DNA of 23,123 nucleotides. It comes from Anaerolineae bacterium. GTDB lineage: Bacteria > Chloroflexota > Anaerolineae > B4-G1. Made by a program: the position numbers and the translations under genes. How positions within the stretch are numbered: the stretch's first letter is position 1; each line of letters begins with the position of its first letter. Below, piece after piece: positions 13,321 to 20,125 of this stretch. The notes below the pieces were generated by a model. It searched no databases, had not been told where the DNA came from, and saw only the letters and a program-made list of their open reading frames with translations. The stretch covers positions 1 through 23,123 of the forward strand of contig JAUWNP010000059.1 of NCBI GenBank assembly GCA_030612585.1. The letters run 5' to 3'.

Positions 13321-13665
13321 ATGAAACCACGAAATGCTGTCAATCAAGTGGTTATCGCCACCGTCGCCCGTGCCCAGGCCAGCGCACTTACGGACAGGCT
13401 GACCCAGGGCGGCTTCTACGTCACCCAGATAGACTCCAGCGGCGGCATCCTGTATGAGGCTACTATTTCGCTGCTCATCGGCCTCGACCGAACGCGCCTG
13501 CCACGCCTGCTGGAACACATCCGCGAGTGCTGCCACGCCCGCCGGCGGTTCATCCCAGCCCACGTCGAGGCCCCAATGCTCGAGATTCAGCCGGTGATGA
13601 TTGAGGCCGAGGTAGGTGGTGCGACCGTTTACGTGCTCAACGTCGAGCACTTTGAGCAACTGTAA
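13321..13665 (+). CDS. PII-like c-di-AMP receptor homologue (DarA/PstA family), ligand motif altered
   Basis: A 114-residue ferredoxin-like PII fold protein. VNQVVIATVARAQASALTDR, the strand-helix start, and VTQIDSSGGILYEATISLLIG align with the T-x-x-S-x-GGF-x(4)-N signature of c-di-AMP receptors. Here Phe is replaced by Ile and Asn by Thr, so ligand binding may be lost or altered. The C-terminal EVGGATVYVLNVEHFEQL is canonical for the family. ATG 13321 is preceded by GAGGAAG; a GTG at 13294 overlapping the permease stop would add nine residues. The family forms trimers that sense c-di-AMP. It is the second gene of a three-gene operon. Confidence 0.8.
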   Translation: MKPRNAVNQVVIATVARAQASALTDRLTQGGFYVTQIDSSGGILYEATISLLIGLDRTRLPRLLEHIRECCHARRRFIPAHVEAPMLEIQPVMIEAEVGGATVYVLNVEHFEQL

Positions 13666-13677
13666 AGCGAGGCTCAA

Positions 13678-13938
13678 ATGAAACTGATAATTGCCATCGT
13701 CCGTGACGTAGATGCCGGGCCAGTGACTGACCAACTAGTAGCGCACGGCCACCGCGTGACTCGCGTCGCTAGCACCGGCGGCTTTCTGCGACGGGGCAAC
13801 GTCACGCTGCTCATCGGCGTGGAGCAGCACGTGCAGCCCGTCATTGATATACTCCGGGACACGTGCAGTCCCCCCGAACCCGACCACCATCGCGCCACCC
13901 TCTTCGTCGTAGACGCCTCTCACTTTGAGCAGGTCTAG
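13678..13938 (+). CDS. PII-like c-di-AMP receptor homologue (DarA/PstA family), short
   Basis: An 86-residue PII-like protein. MKLIIAIVRDVDAGPVTDQL and RVTRVASTGGFLRRGNVTLL match the DarA/PstA signature well, with Thr28, Ser32, the GGF motif ending at Phe36, and Asn41 retained; these positions contact c-di-AMP in characterised members. The protein is shorter than the usual 105-110 residues because the large loop before the last strand is missing: it passes from CSPPEPDHHRATLFVV straight to DASHFEQV. It begins 12 bases after the preceding paralogue. Together with that gene it could form mixed trimers. The permease upstream is the probable target, by position only. Confidence 0.85.
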   Translation: MKLIIAIVRDVDAGPVTDQLVAHGHRVTRVASTGGFLRRGNVTLLIGVEQHVQPVIDILRDTCSPPEPDHHRATLFVVDASHFEQV

Positions 13939-13983
13939 TTCCCGGTGTAAGGGATAGTATCCTTGGAGAGAGTGTCGCTGGCT

Positions 13984-14015
13984 TTGGTCATTGGTCATTT
14001 GGTCATTTGGTCATT
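13984..14015 (+). repeat. Period-8 tract (TTTGGTCA units)
   Basis: TTGGTCA-type units repeat four times, one at 7-base and the rest at 8-base spacing, between two convergent genes. The stop codon of the minus-strand DUF1444 gene (14011-14013) lies in the last unit. Confidence 0.65.
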
Positions 14016-14850
14016 GTCTGAGGCGATATTCTCTTATCTTCCCGTCCTGCCAAACGAACAAATCGGCGCACAGCGGGTGGTCGCGCTGCACTGCGTCGCG
14101 TCGTACCTGGCCGGTGATGGCGGCCACGTGAGATGGGTCGCGGTTGCTGAAGGCGATCAGAAAATCGCGATTGGGGACGCCGATCAACATCCGGCCGGGG
14201 ATGCGCCCGGCCCACTTCGCCATCAGATCCGGCAACAGGACGCGCGTGGCAGCGTACCCGTCGTGCGTCTCGCACACAACCATCGTCTTGTCGTGCAGCC
14301 CGTGCGTCTCATAATCCCGGCTCGTCGTGCGCTGGCGCAGGTTCTCCAGCGCGTATTCGTGGATCATGTCGAAGGTGGCATCTGGCGCACTCGTCATTCG
14401 CGCCAGCATATCCTCGTTCACGTAAGTACGGTGGTGGGGAAAGTCAAACACATACGTGATGACCAACCCGGCGACGAAGGGCCGGTGCACCGGCGGCAGG
14501 CCTCCTCGCCGCTCTACCTCTTCGAGAAACCCGGTCGGGTTGAGCATAGGCAGCAGCGACTCGGCGGCCTGTTCTTCGGTCGGCGGTGGAGGGGGCGGGG
14601 GCACGCTACGGAGCGCCGCCAGGTGCGCCTGCACGATGTCATCCAGGCGGTGGGGAGAGATCTCGTAGGCCGAGTAAGCCGTGTTCAGGTTGGAGCGCAT
14701 CGGCTCGCCGTGTAGGACGACGTACAGGTCAAGTCCCTCCCGTTTTTCGACGGTAAAGCCAGCCCGCCGCGTGGCGGCCTCAACGTGGGCTGCGAAGGAC
14801 TCCTGGTCAAGCCTTTTGCCCGTGCGTTTACGTCGTGATTTACGTCTCAT
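14011..14850 (-). CDS. DUF1444 family protein (YtpQ-like)
   Basis: A 279-residue soluble protein of the DUF1444 group. It starts with a very basic segment (MRRKSRRKRTGKRLD), then FAAHVEAATRRAGFTVEKRE and LNTAYSAYEISPHRLDDIVQ, the conserved N-Y-x-x-Y type segment of the family. A Pro run (PPPPPPP) links to the second half, with RPFVAGLVITYVFDFP and ILLPDLMAKWAG-like sequence (VLLPDLMAKWAG). Family function is unknown. The ATG at 14850 is fixed by GAGGTG four bases upstream; the frame stays open much further upstream but that part overlaps the AbiEii gene in another frame and is not coding. A strong hairpin separates it from AbiEii. Confidence 0.8.
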   Translation of the reverse strand: MRRKSRRKRTGKRLDQESFAAHVEAATRRAGFTVEKREGLDLYVVLHGEPMRSNLNTAYSAYEISPHRLDDIVQAHLAALRSVPPPPPPPTEEQAAESLLPMLNPTGFLEEVERRGGLPPVHRPFVAGLVITYVFDFPHHRTYVNEDMLARMTSAPDATFDMIHEYALENLRQRTTSRDYETHGLHDKTMVVCETHDGYAATRVLLPDLMAKWAGRIPGRMLIGVPNRDFLIAFSNRDPSHVAAITGQVRRDAVQRDHPLCADLFVWQDGKIREYRLRQ

Positions 14851-14867
14851 TTTGCACCTCTTCTTCA

Positions 14868-14901
14868 AGACCTGACAGGTTTCTAAAAACCTGTAAGGTC
14901 T
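14868..14901 (-). terminator. Repeat-derived hairpin between AbiEii and the DUF1444 gene
   Basis: AGACCTGACAGGTTT (14868-14882) and AAACCTGTAAGGTCT (14887-14901) form a 15-base-pair stem with one mismatch and a 4-base loop. It is placed just after the AbiEii stop. There is no clear T-tract beyond it, so it could be an RNA processing or partial termination site. Confidence 0.55.
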
Positions 14902-14907
14902 GATCAT
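14887..14907 (-). repeat. ATGATCAGACCTtACAGGTTT repeat, copy at 3' end of AbiEii
   Basis: Matches 11255-11275 at 20 of 21 bases. The AbiEii stop codon (14904-14906) is inside it. Confidence 0.7.
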
Positions 14908-15734
14908 AATCCGACCACCCGCACCACATTCTCCAAGGTCAAGAGACCAAGATCGGCACTCGGCTCCAGAAACGGTCGCACGTCGGCCACGACCTGGTCC
15001 CACGCCAGCGTTTGCAGCCTGTTGCGCGCCATCCCCCGCCAGTTGTGTTCGGTCAGAGGAAGACCAGCCCAGCCCGTCTGTTGCAGAGCATTGTTGAGCA
15101 GGATCAGATTGGGCGCGGGCCAGTCGGGATCGCTGAGATACCACAGCAGGTCGTAGACGTCCCTCCCCTTGAGGTAGGGCCGCTGCAAGATGGCGTGCAG
15201 TTTGCCGGCCAGCAGCGACGCCCGGTCGTGATGCTGAAGATGAAGCGTCACGTGGCGACGGATAACGGTCGTCGTCAGCACCGCCCCGGCGGGCGGGTTC
15301 GTGTCAACTTCGATCTTGACCGAGAGCACCTCGTCCCGGTGAGGCGAGAGACCCAACTCGTAGAGCAACCCGGCAAAACGGACGAACGCGCTGTGGACGA
15401 CCCTCCGGTCACTCACTTTGAGTTCCACAGCGTAGCCCTCCGCAGTCAACTCCCCCCGAATAGCCCGCAGATAGGTGCGCAAGTCGTATTGTGACGGCTC
15501 GACTGAGTTCGCCGAAGTCCTGGCTCGTTCCAGCGCGAAGTCCAGGTCTTCTGAGTGGCGGGAACTGGCGTATAAAAAGCGCAGTGCCGTGCCGCCTTGG
15601 AAGGCGAGTGGGATCATCGCCCCGGCGCGCTGGAGGCAGCCAAGCATCCTGGCCTGCAAGTACTCGCGCGCCACGTTTCGCCCGTGGACGGGCGTGGGAC
15701 AGGCACGGACGAGTTCGGCGACGTATTCTTTCAT
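14904..15734 (-). CDS. abiEii: AbiEii/AbiGii-type nucleotidyltransferase toxin
   Basis: A 276-residue nucleotidyltransferase-fold toxin. FQGGTALRFLY (46-56) gives the GG motif and SEDLDF the Asp63-x-Asp65 metal-binding pair, both in the normal spacing. LLAGKLHAILQRPYLKGRDV, followed by YDLLWYL, is the third conserved motif. Type IV AbiE toxins transfer nucleotides to RNA targets and arrest growth; the system gives phage-abortive protection in characterised cases. The ATG overlaps the antitoxin stop by ATGA, so the pair is translationally coupled. All key residues are intact, so it should be active. Confidence 0.92.
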   Translation of the reverse strand: MKEYVAELVRACPTPVHGRNVAREYLQARMLGCLQRAGAMIPLAFQGGTALRFLYASSRHSEDLDFALERARTSANSVEPSQYDLRTYLRAIRGELTAEGYAVELKVSDRRVVHSAFVRFAGLLYELGLSPHRDEVLSVKIEVDTNPPAGAVLTTTVIRRHVTLHLQHHDRASLLAGKLHAILQRPYLKGRDVYDLLWYLSDPDWPAPNLILLNNALQQTGWAGLPLTEHNWRGMARNRLQTLAWDQVVADVRPFLEPSADLGLLTLENVVRVVGL

Positions 15735-16372
15735 AATGCCTCGTACTCTGGCAGTTCAAAGCGCGCCAGGTCTGCCACGGACGCGGCCGCGCGCCGCAGT
15801 TTAGGGCTGCGGGCGAGATCGGCCTGGCGCTGTAGTTCGTCCAGGTCCAGGCGATCCAGGTTTTGCAGGCGCAATTCCCGCAGGTAGTCCGGCGCATCCC
15901 CACCCGCCTGCAGATAAATCAAGTCCAGCAGAGCCTTTTCCGGCGAGGCGACGAACGCTCGCTGCCCCGGGCTCAGTTCGGTCAGCCGGTAGCCGCGCAG
16001 CATCTCGGTTTTGACGTGGCGGAATTCGTAGATGCCCAACGGTGTGTCCCAGCGGGCGGGCCGCGCCGTCGTGACGCTGGTCGTTACCGGCACGTGCTCC
16101 GGGATAAGACCGTAGTGGGCCAGGGCCGACTGGCAACTGACGTAAGAGCCGCGCACTAAGCGGCAAGCGACGAGGAATGGATGGGGTTTGACTTTCTGGA
16201 AGGGAGGCGCCAGCGCGTACAGGCCGCGCCGCAACTTGAAGAGACGCCCGGCTTTTGTCCAACGCGACAACTGCCGCCGCACGTTCGCCGGATCCACGTC
16301 GCCGGCCAGTAGAAGGCTCGTTGCAAATACCGGCTCATCGTCCACAATCTTTACCAACCGCCTGAATTCCAT
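15731..16372 (-). CDS. abiEi: AbiEi-type antitoxin / transcriptional autoregulator
   Basis: A 213-residue antitoxin. The N-terminal 70 residues are a winged helix: SLLLAGDVDPANVRRQLSRW, then KAGRLFKLRRGLYALAPP. The middle, VRGSYVSCQSALAHYGLIPE and VTTARPARWDTPLGIYEFRH, is the AbiEi antitoxin domain, and SPEKALLDLIYL near the C-terminus is a common signature. AbiEi binds inverted repeats in its own promoter. I chose the ATG at 16372 because the promoter's predicted transcript start falls on it; an earlier in-frame start (16417) would lie upstream of the -10 box. It precedes and overlaps AbiEii. Confidence 0.9.
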   Translation of the reverse strand: MEFRRLVKIVDDEPVFATSLLLAGDVDPANVRRQLSRWTKAGRLFKLRRGLYALAPPFQKVKPHPFLVACRLVRGSYVSCQSALAHYGLIPEHVPVTTSVTTARPARWDTPLGIYEFRHVKTEMLRGYRLTELSPGQRAFVASPEKALLDLIYLQAGGDAPDYLRELRLQNLDRLDLDELQRQADLARSPKLRRAAASVADLARFELPEYEAL

Positions 16373-16378
16373 ACGGGT

Positions 16379-16407
16379 ATAATACCATAAATGGCATATT
16401 ACTGCAA
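16379..16407 (-). promoter_or_regulatory. AbiE operon promoter with embedded operator
   Basis: On the minus strand, TTGCAG (16407-16402), a 17-base spacer and TATTAT (16384-16379). An inverted repeat, ATACCAT-AA-ATGGCAT (16382-16397, one mismatch), overlaps the -10 box and spacer and is a good AbiEi operator candidate. Transcription should start at or within a base or two of the ATG, implying a leaderless mRNA. Confidence 0.75.
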
Positions 16408-16456
16408 CAGACTGCAATCGGCACCGGCCTAGAAGAGCCAGGGCTAGGCCAAAAAT

Positions 16457-16492
16457 CAGCCCACCACCGCCTGTCAGCCCACCACCGCCTGT
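16457..16492 (-). repeat. Two 18-base tandem repeats after the ABC-F gene
   Basis: CAGCCCACCACCGCCTGT is repeated exactly twice (16457-16474, 16475-16492, plus-strand sense). A hairpin, CACCGCC (16483-16489) with GGCGGTG (16497-16503), overlaps the second copy and the ABC-F stop codon; ATTTTT follows the repeats on the minus strand, so it may be a terminator. Confidence 0.65.
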
Positions 16493-18175
16493 TTACGGCG
16501 GTGCCTTTTCACATCGTGCATCACGCCCCCGCCGCAGGTCCTCCAGGTCAATGTAACGGCGGATCGTGCCCCCCTCCACCGACCACAGCCCGGTGGCAAA
16601 ACGCTCGATGAAATAGCGGTCGTGGACGACGACCAGCACCGTGCCCTCGAAAGCGGAGAGTCCTTGCTCAAAACACTCCCGCGAAGGGATGTCCAGGTGA
16701 TTGATTGGCTCGTCCAGCAGCAAAAGGTTGCAGCCAGAGGCCACCAGTTTGGCCAGGGCCAGCCGCGCGCGTTCACCCAGGCTGAGGCTGCTCACCGGCA
16801 CAAAAACATCGTCGCCGCTGAATAAAAAATAGTGCAAAAAACTGCGCACCTCGGTCTCGCCCATAGAGGCCACCCGGCGGATCTCCTCAAAGGCATCGTT
16901 CGCCTCATCCAGCCCCTCCTGCTCCTGAGAATAGTAGCCCACGACGACGCCCGCGCCCAGCCGCATCCGCCCGGCCAGTACCGCCACCTGCCCCACGACA
17001 CCGCGCAGCAGCGTCGTCTTGCCGCTGCCGTTGGGGCCCACCAGCGCGATACGCTCGCCCCGCCGCAGCGTCAGGTCCACGCCAGAAAAAAGCGGCTCGT
17101 CACCATAGCCCAGCGCCAGGTCCTCCAACAGCAGCACGTCCTTGCCACTGGCCGGCGTCTCGTCAAAGGTCAGTTTCATCTCCCAGGTGCGTTTTGGCTT
17201 TTCGACCCGCTCCCCCGATGCGAGCAGCCGCTCCAGCCGCCGCTTCTGCACCACCGCCCGCCGGGCCAAACCCTTGGCGATCTTACGATAGTGATAGTGG
17301 GTCGTCTCTCGCTCAATCCCCCGGGCGTGTCCCGCCAACCCCCGCACATCGGCCTCCATGCGGGCGAAACGTTCCTGTTGGTCTTTGTAGGCCGCCCACT
17401 GTTTTCCTCGTTCTCGCTCTTTGGTCCGCCAGTAGTCACTGTAGTTGCCGGGGTAGGCCGTGACGGTGTGGCTGAGCGGGTTTAGTTCCAGGATCGTGTG
17501 CACGGTGCGGTCGAGCAGCGTGCGGTCGTGGGAGACGACGAGCACAGCGCCGTCGTAACCGGCCAGAAAGCCTTCCAGCCACTCCAGGGCCTCGATGTCC
17601 AGGTGGTTGGTCGGCTCGTCGAGCAGCAAGAGCCGGGGCCGGGTCTGCAGCAATCGCGCCAGGCCGAGACGCGTCTTTTGCCCGCCGCTGAGAATGTCCA
17701 CCGGCGTGTCCTGGCCCACGGCGTCAAGCCCCAGCCCGGCCAGGACAGCGTTTATGTCGTGGGACAGTCCGTAGCCGCCAGCAGCCTCCAGGCGAGCCAA
17801 TGTATCGCCGTATTCCTCCATCAGATGGAGTAACTCGTCGCCCTGGGCGGCGGCTATCTTCTGGGCTAGTGCCTCTACCTGCCGCTCGGCCTCGCGCAAA
17901 CCCTCCACGGCCTGGCGCATCACGTCGCCGACGGTCGCGCCGGGCTCAAATTCCAACGCCTGCGCCAGGTAGCCGACGGTCACATCGGCAGGCGAAAAGC
18001 GCACACTGCCCCCATCCGGCTGCTCCTGGCCGACGATGATCCGCAGCAACGTCGTCTTGCCGCAGCCATTGGGACCGACGAGCCCCACCCGCTCGCCGGG
18101 GTTGACGACGAAAGAGACGTTTTCCAGGATCACGTCGTCACCGTAGGCTTTGGAAAGACTGTTGACCTGAAGCAT
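16493..18175 (-). CDS. ABC-F family ATPase (Uup/EttA-like)
   Basis: A 560-residue protein with two ABC nucleotide-binding domains and no membrane segment. Domain 1 has GPNGCGKTT (34-42), LSGGQKTRLGLARLL and LLLLDEPTNHLDI. A charged linker (REKERGKQWAAYKDQQERFA-like, here ERERGKQWAAYKDQQERFA) follows. Domain 2 has GPNGSGKTT, the altered signature LSLGERARLALAKLV and LLLLDEPINHLDI, in which Ile replaces the usual Thr. ABC-F proteins bind the ribosome E site or protect it from antibiotics; which branch this belongs to cannot be told here. It follows the caspase-like gene by 3 bases, the last gene of that cassette. The chain is slightly shorter than Uup. Confidence 0.93.
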   Translation of the reverse strand: MLQVNSLSKAYGDDVILENVSFVVNPGERVGLVGPNGCGKTTLLRIIVGQEQPDGGSVRFSPADVTVGYLAQALEFEPGATVGDVMRQAVEGLREAERQVEALAQKIAAAQGDELLHLMEEYGDTLARLEAAGGYGLSHDINAVLAGLGLDAVGQDTPVDILSGGQKTRLGLARLLQTRPRLLLLDEPTNHLDIEALEWLEGFLAGYDGAVLVVSHDRTLLDRTVHTILELNPLSHTVTAYPGNYSDYWRTKERERGKQWAAYKDQQERFARMEADVRGLAGHARGIERETTHYHYRKIAKGLARRAVVQKRRLERLLASGERVEKPKRTWEMKLTFDETPASGKDVLLLEDLALGYGDEPLFSGVDLTLRRGERIALVGPNGSGKTTLLRGVVGQVAVLAGRMRLGAGVVVGYYSQEQEGLDEANDAFEEIRRVASMGETEVRSFLHYFLFSGDDVFVPVSSLSLGERARLALAKLVASGCNLLLLDEPINHLDIPSRECFEQGLSAFEGTVLVVVHDRYFIERFATGLWSVEGGTIRRYIDLEDLRRGRDARCEKAPP

Positions 18176-18178
18176 GGT

Positions 18179-19243
18179 TTACCGCTCTGGTCGCTCCAGT
18201 TCCAGGCACACGCGTAGCAGAAAGAACACAGCGCGGTTCTTCGCGGCCTGGTCGCTGGGGTTGGGGCCGAAGAGGTCCAGATCGTGCTGGATGCGTTCCA
18301 GATCGGCGCGTTTGAGGTCTACCTCGTTGCGCTTCGCTGCCCACTCAGGCCGTGCCGCCAGGCAATCGCTCAGCGCCTTTGCTCCGGCGATGGGGTCACG
18401 CACGACACGCTCGCGGATGTCGGCGATAGGTGTTATGCTGATGGCGGGGCCGGCCACCTTGCCACCCAGCGCAAGGGCGATGGAGAAGTTCAGGTCCAGG
18501 TCCTTGACCTTGAGGATGGGCGTCTGCTTGGGCTCGTCGGCATGCACTGCCTCGTTGACGTAATGGAAGACGTCGAGGACGTGGATCAGCCCATCGCCGC
18601 GCACGGCGGCCTTGCCGCCGAGCGCCTCGCGCAGGTGGTGGGTGAACAGGCTCAGGTCGTCCTGTGGCCGGACGTAGGAAAACTGGTCTTCCTTCGATGA
18701 GGCGATGACGACGCGCCCGCTGCCCTGGCTGAGGGCTTCGTAGTAGTCATCGGGCAGGCCGGCCTTCCACACGATGGTTCCATCGGGGGCCTTCAATTCC
18801 ACCGAACCAGCCGCGTGGCAGGCATCCAGCATCACCAGCAGTCTGCGGGCGGGGATGGCGGCCAGCAGGCCGCTGAACTCGTCGCCAGGGATGGCGGTGT
18901 GGGCCAGATTATCAGGGTCGGCTTCGCGGGGACAGAGGTAAGCACGCCAGGCGCCGTTTTCTAACGCGCGCCCGCCGTGGCCGGAGAAGTAGACGAAGGG
19001 CATAGATTCGGGAGTCGTAGATTCGGCGAGCGTTTTGAGGGCCGCGCGGACGTTGGCGGTGGTGGCCCGCTCGCCGATCAGTACTTGCACGTTGCCGGGT
19101 GGGTAGCCACAGCGGGCTGGGTCAGTGAGGACGGCAGCGATGGCCTGAGCGTCACGCACAGTGGCAGGTAGGCTAGCGAAACGGGGATGGTTGTAGTCGC
19201 CGACGCCGATGAGAAGGGTATGAAAGCTAACCTGAACTGTCAC
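18179..19243 (-). CDS. Caspase-family (C14) protease with C-terminal helical domain
   Basis: A 354-residue protein. Residues 1-240 form a caspase-like p20/p10 domain: HTLLIGVGDYNHP starts the fold, FVYFSGHGG carries the catalytic His89 and VMLDACHAAG the catalytic Cys142. VVIASSKEDQFSYV and SLFTHHLREAL belong to the small subunit. Residues after about 265 (PISITPIADIRERVVRDPIA and onward) form a helical module like the effector-associated adaptor domains found on prokaryotic caspases; this is a tentative assignment. The start is a GTG at 19243, nine bases after AGGAG. Bacterial caspases act as cell-death or immune effectors once recruited. It lies 6 bases after the LysM gene, and 3 before ABC-F. 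Confidence 0.9.
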   Translation of the reverse strand: MTVQVSFHTLLIGVGDYNHPRFASLPATVRDAQAIAAVLTDPARCGYPPGNVQVLIGERATTANVRAALKTLAESTTPESMPFVYFSGHGGRALENGAWRAYLCPREADPDNLAHTAIPGDEFSGLLAAIPARRLLVMLDACHAAGSVELKAPDGTIVWKAGLPDDYYEALSQGSGRVVIASSKEDQFSYVRPQDDLSLFTHHLREALGGKAAVRGDGLIHVLDVFHYVNEAVHADEPKQTPILKVKDLDLNFSIALALGGKVAGPAISITPIADIRERVVRDPIAGAKALSDCLAARPEWAAKRNEVDLKRADLERIQHDLDLFGPNPSDQAAKNRAVFFLLRVCLELERPER

Positions 19244-19249
19244 GATGCA

Positions 19250-20080
19250 TTACTCCTGTCTGGGAACCAGTAACTCCCAACCAACTTCGATGTTGGCTCG
19301 ATCTGTAACCAGAGATGGATATTTCTCTCGATTGGCTTCAACAATGTCTTCCACCGACACTCCGAACTTCTTGGCGATTTTGCTCAGAGAGTCGCCTGGC
19401 TGCACTGTATAGATTGTGTAGGTAGGTGTCGCAGTGCAAGTCCGGGTTGGTCCCGATGAGGGAGTAACTCTCACTCCAGGGGTAGTAGTTGGTCTGGGTG
19501 TAACTGTGCTACCAGAAGGTGCAGGTGAAGTTGCCCCTGGACTGATGGTCGGGACAACGTGGATTGGGGATACCCATTCGCCAGTCAAAGCCCATCCTTC
19601 AAGCGAATACCACCAAGCCACCCCGCGATCAATGTAGTTAGCAACAGTGGTTTCACCCAAGGAAGGTCGCACATACCATAACAAGATGGGAGTAGCGAGA
19701 ATCAAGACTACCCACCACTTGGACAGACGCCATCGTCCCTCAAAGGCATCAGCCAATTTGGTGATTCCAGTATGAATGAGACTGACTACCCCCTGCAATA
19801 CATCACCGAAGGCGTATGAGCCGGGCAAAGGTCGGCGACCACTTTGTCGAAGCAGTTTGGTTATCCAGTATTCAGGCAGAAGCAAGAGCGATGTAATGCC
19901 CTCTGCCAGGAATAACAAGAGGCGAGCCAGTTTTTCAATCAGCCATGGAAATGACCGCCACACTGACCAGTAGAGGAACAACACAATGACGAGAACGATA
20001 AGTCCAGCACGCCACGGCATTGGCACTGGAAGCAAGATTTCCCAGATGACTCTGATGGCATCTTGCAACAGTTTGATCAT
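19250..20080 (-). CDS. Membrane protein with C-terminal LysM domain
   Basis: A 276-residue protein. Hydrophobic helices lie near residues 24-42 (AGLIVLVIVLFLYWSVW) and 50-70 (LARLLLFLAEGITSLLLLP), and near 123-140 (WWVVLILATPILLWYV). A Pro/Thr/Ser-rich linker at about 175-225 follows, and the C-terminus is a LysM module, IYTVQPGDSLSKIAKKFGVS, then VEDIVEANR and WELLVP. LysM binds peptidoglycan or chitin-like N-acetyl sugars, so the tail should lie outside the membrane. GGAGGAGG before the ATG fixes the start. It lies between the SPFH-like gene and the caspase gene and is a plausible membrane or envelope anchor for the complex; that is inference. Confidence 0.85.
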   Translation of the reverse strand: MIKLLQDAIRVIWEILLPVPMPWRAGLIVLVIVLFLYWSVWRSFPWLIEKLARLLLFLAEGITSLLLLPEYWITKLLRQSGRRPLPGSYAFGDVLQGVVSLIHTGITKLADAFEGRWRLSKWWVVLILATPILLWYVRPSLGETTVANYIDRGVAWWYSLEGWALTGEWVSPIHVVPTISPGATSPAPSGSTVTPRPTTTPGVRVTPSSGPTRTCTATPTYTIYTVQPGDSLSKIAKKFGVSVEDIVEANREKYPSLVTDRANIEVGWELLVPRQE

Positions 20081-20125
20081 GACATCCTCCTCCTGGCCAA
20101 GTATAAGTTATTTGCGACCTATTAC

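Noticed and set aside
13955..13975. AAGGGATAGTATCCTT as a terminator between convergent genes
   Set aside because: The stem is only about five pairs with a mismatch and has no T-run.
14851..15144. N-terminal extension of the DUF1444 frame to 377 residues
   Set aside because: It overlaps the AbiEii gene in another frame; the internal ATG at 14850 has a good ribosome site and matches the family start.
16426..16450. GGCCTAG/CTAGGCC hairpin as a terminator for the ABC-F cassette
   Set aside because: On the minus strand the T-run precedes the hairpin instead of following it, so it is not an intrinsic terminator in that direction.
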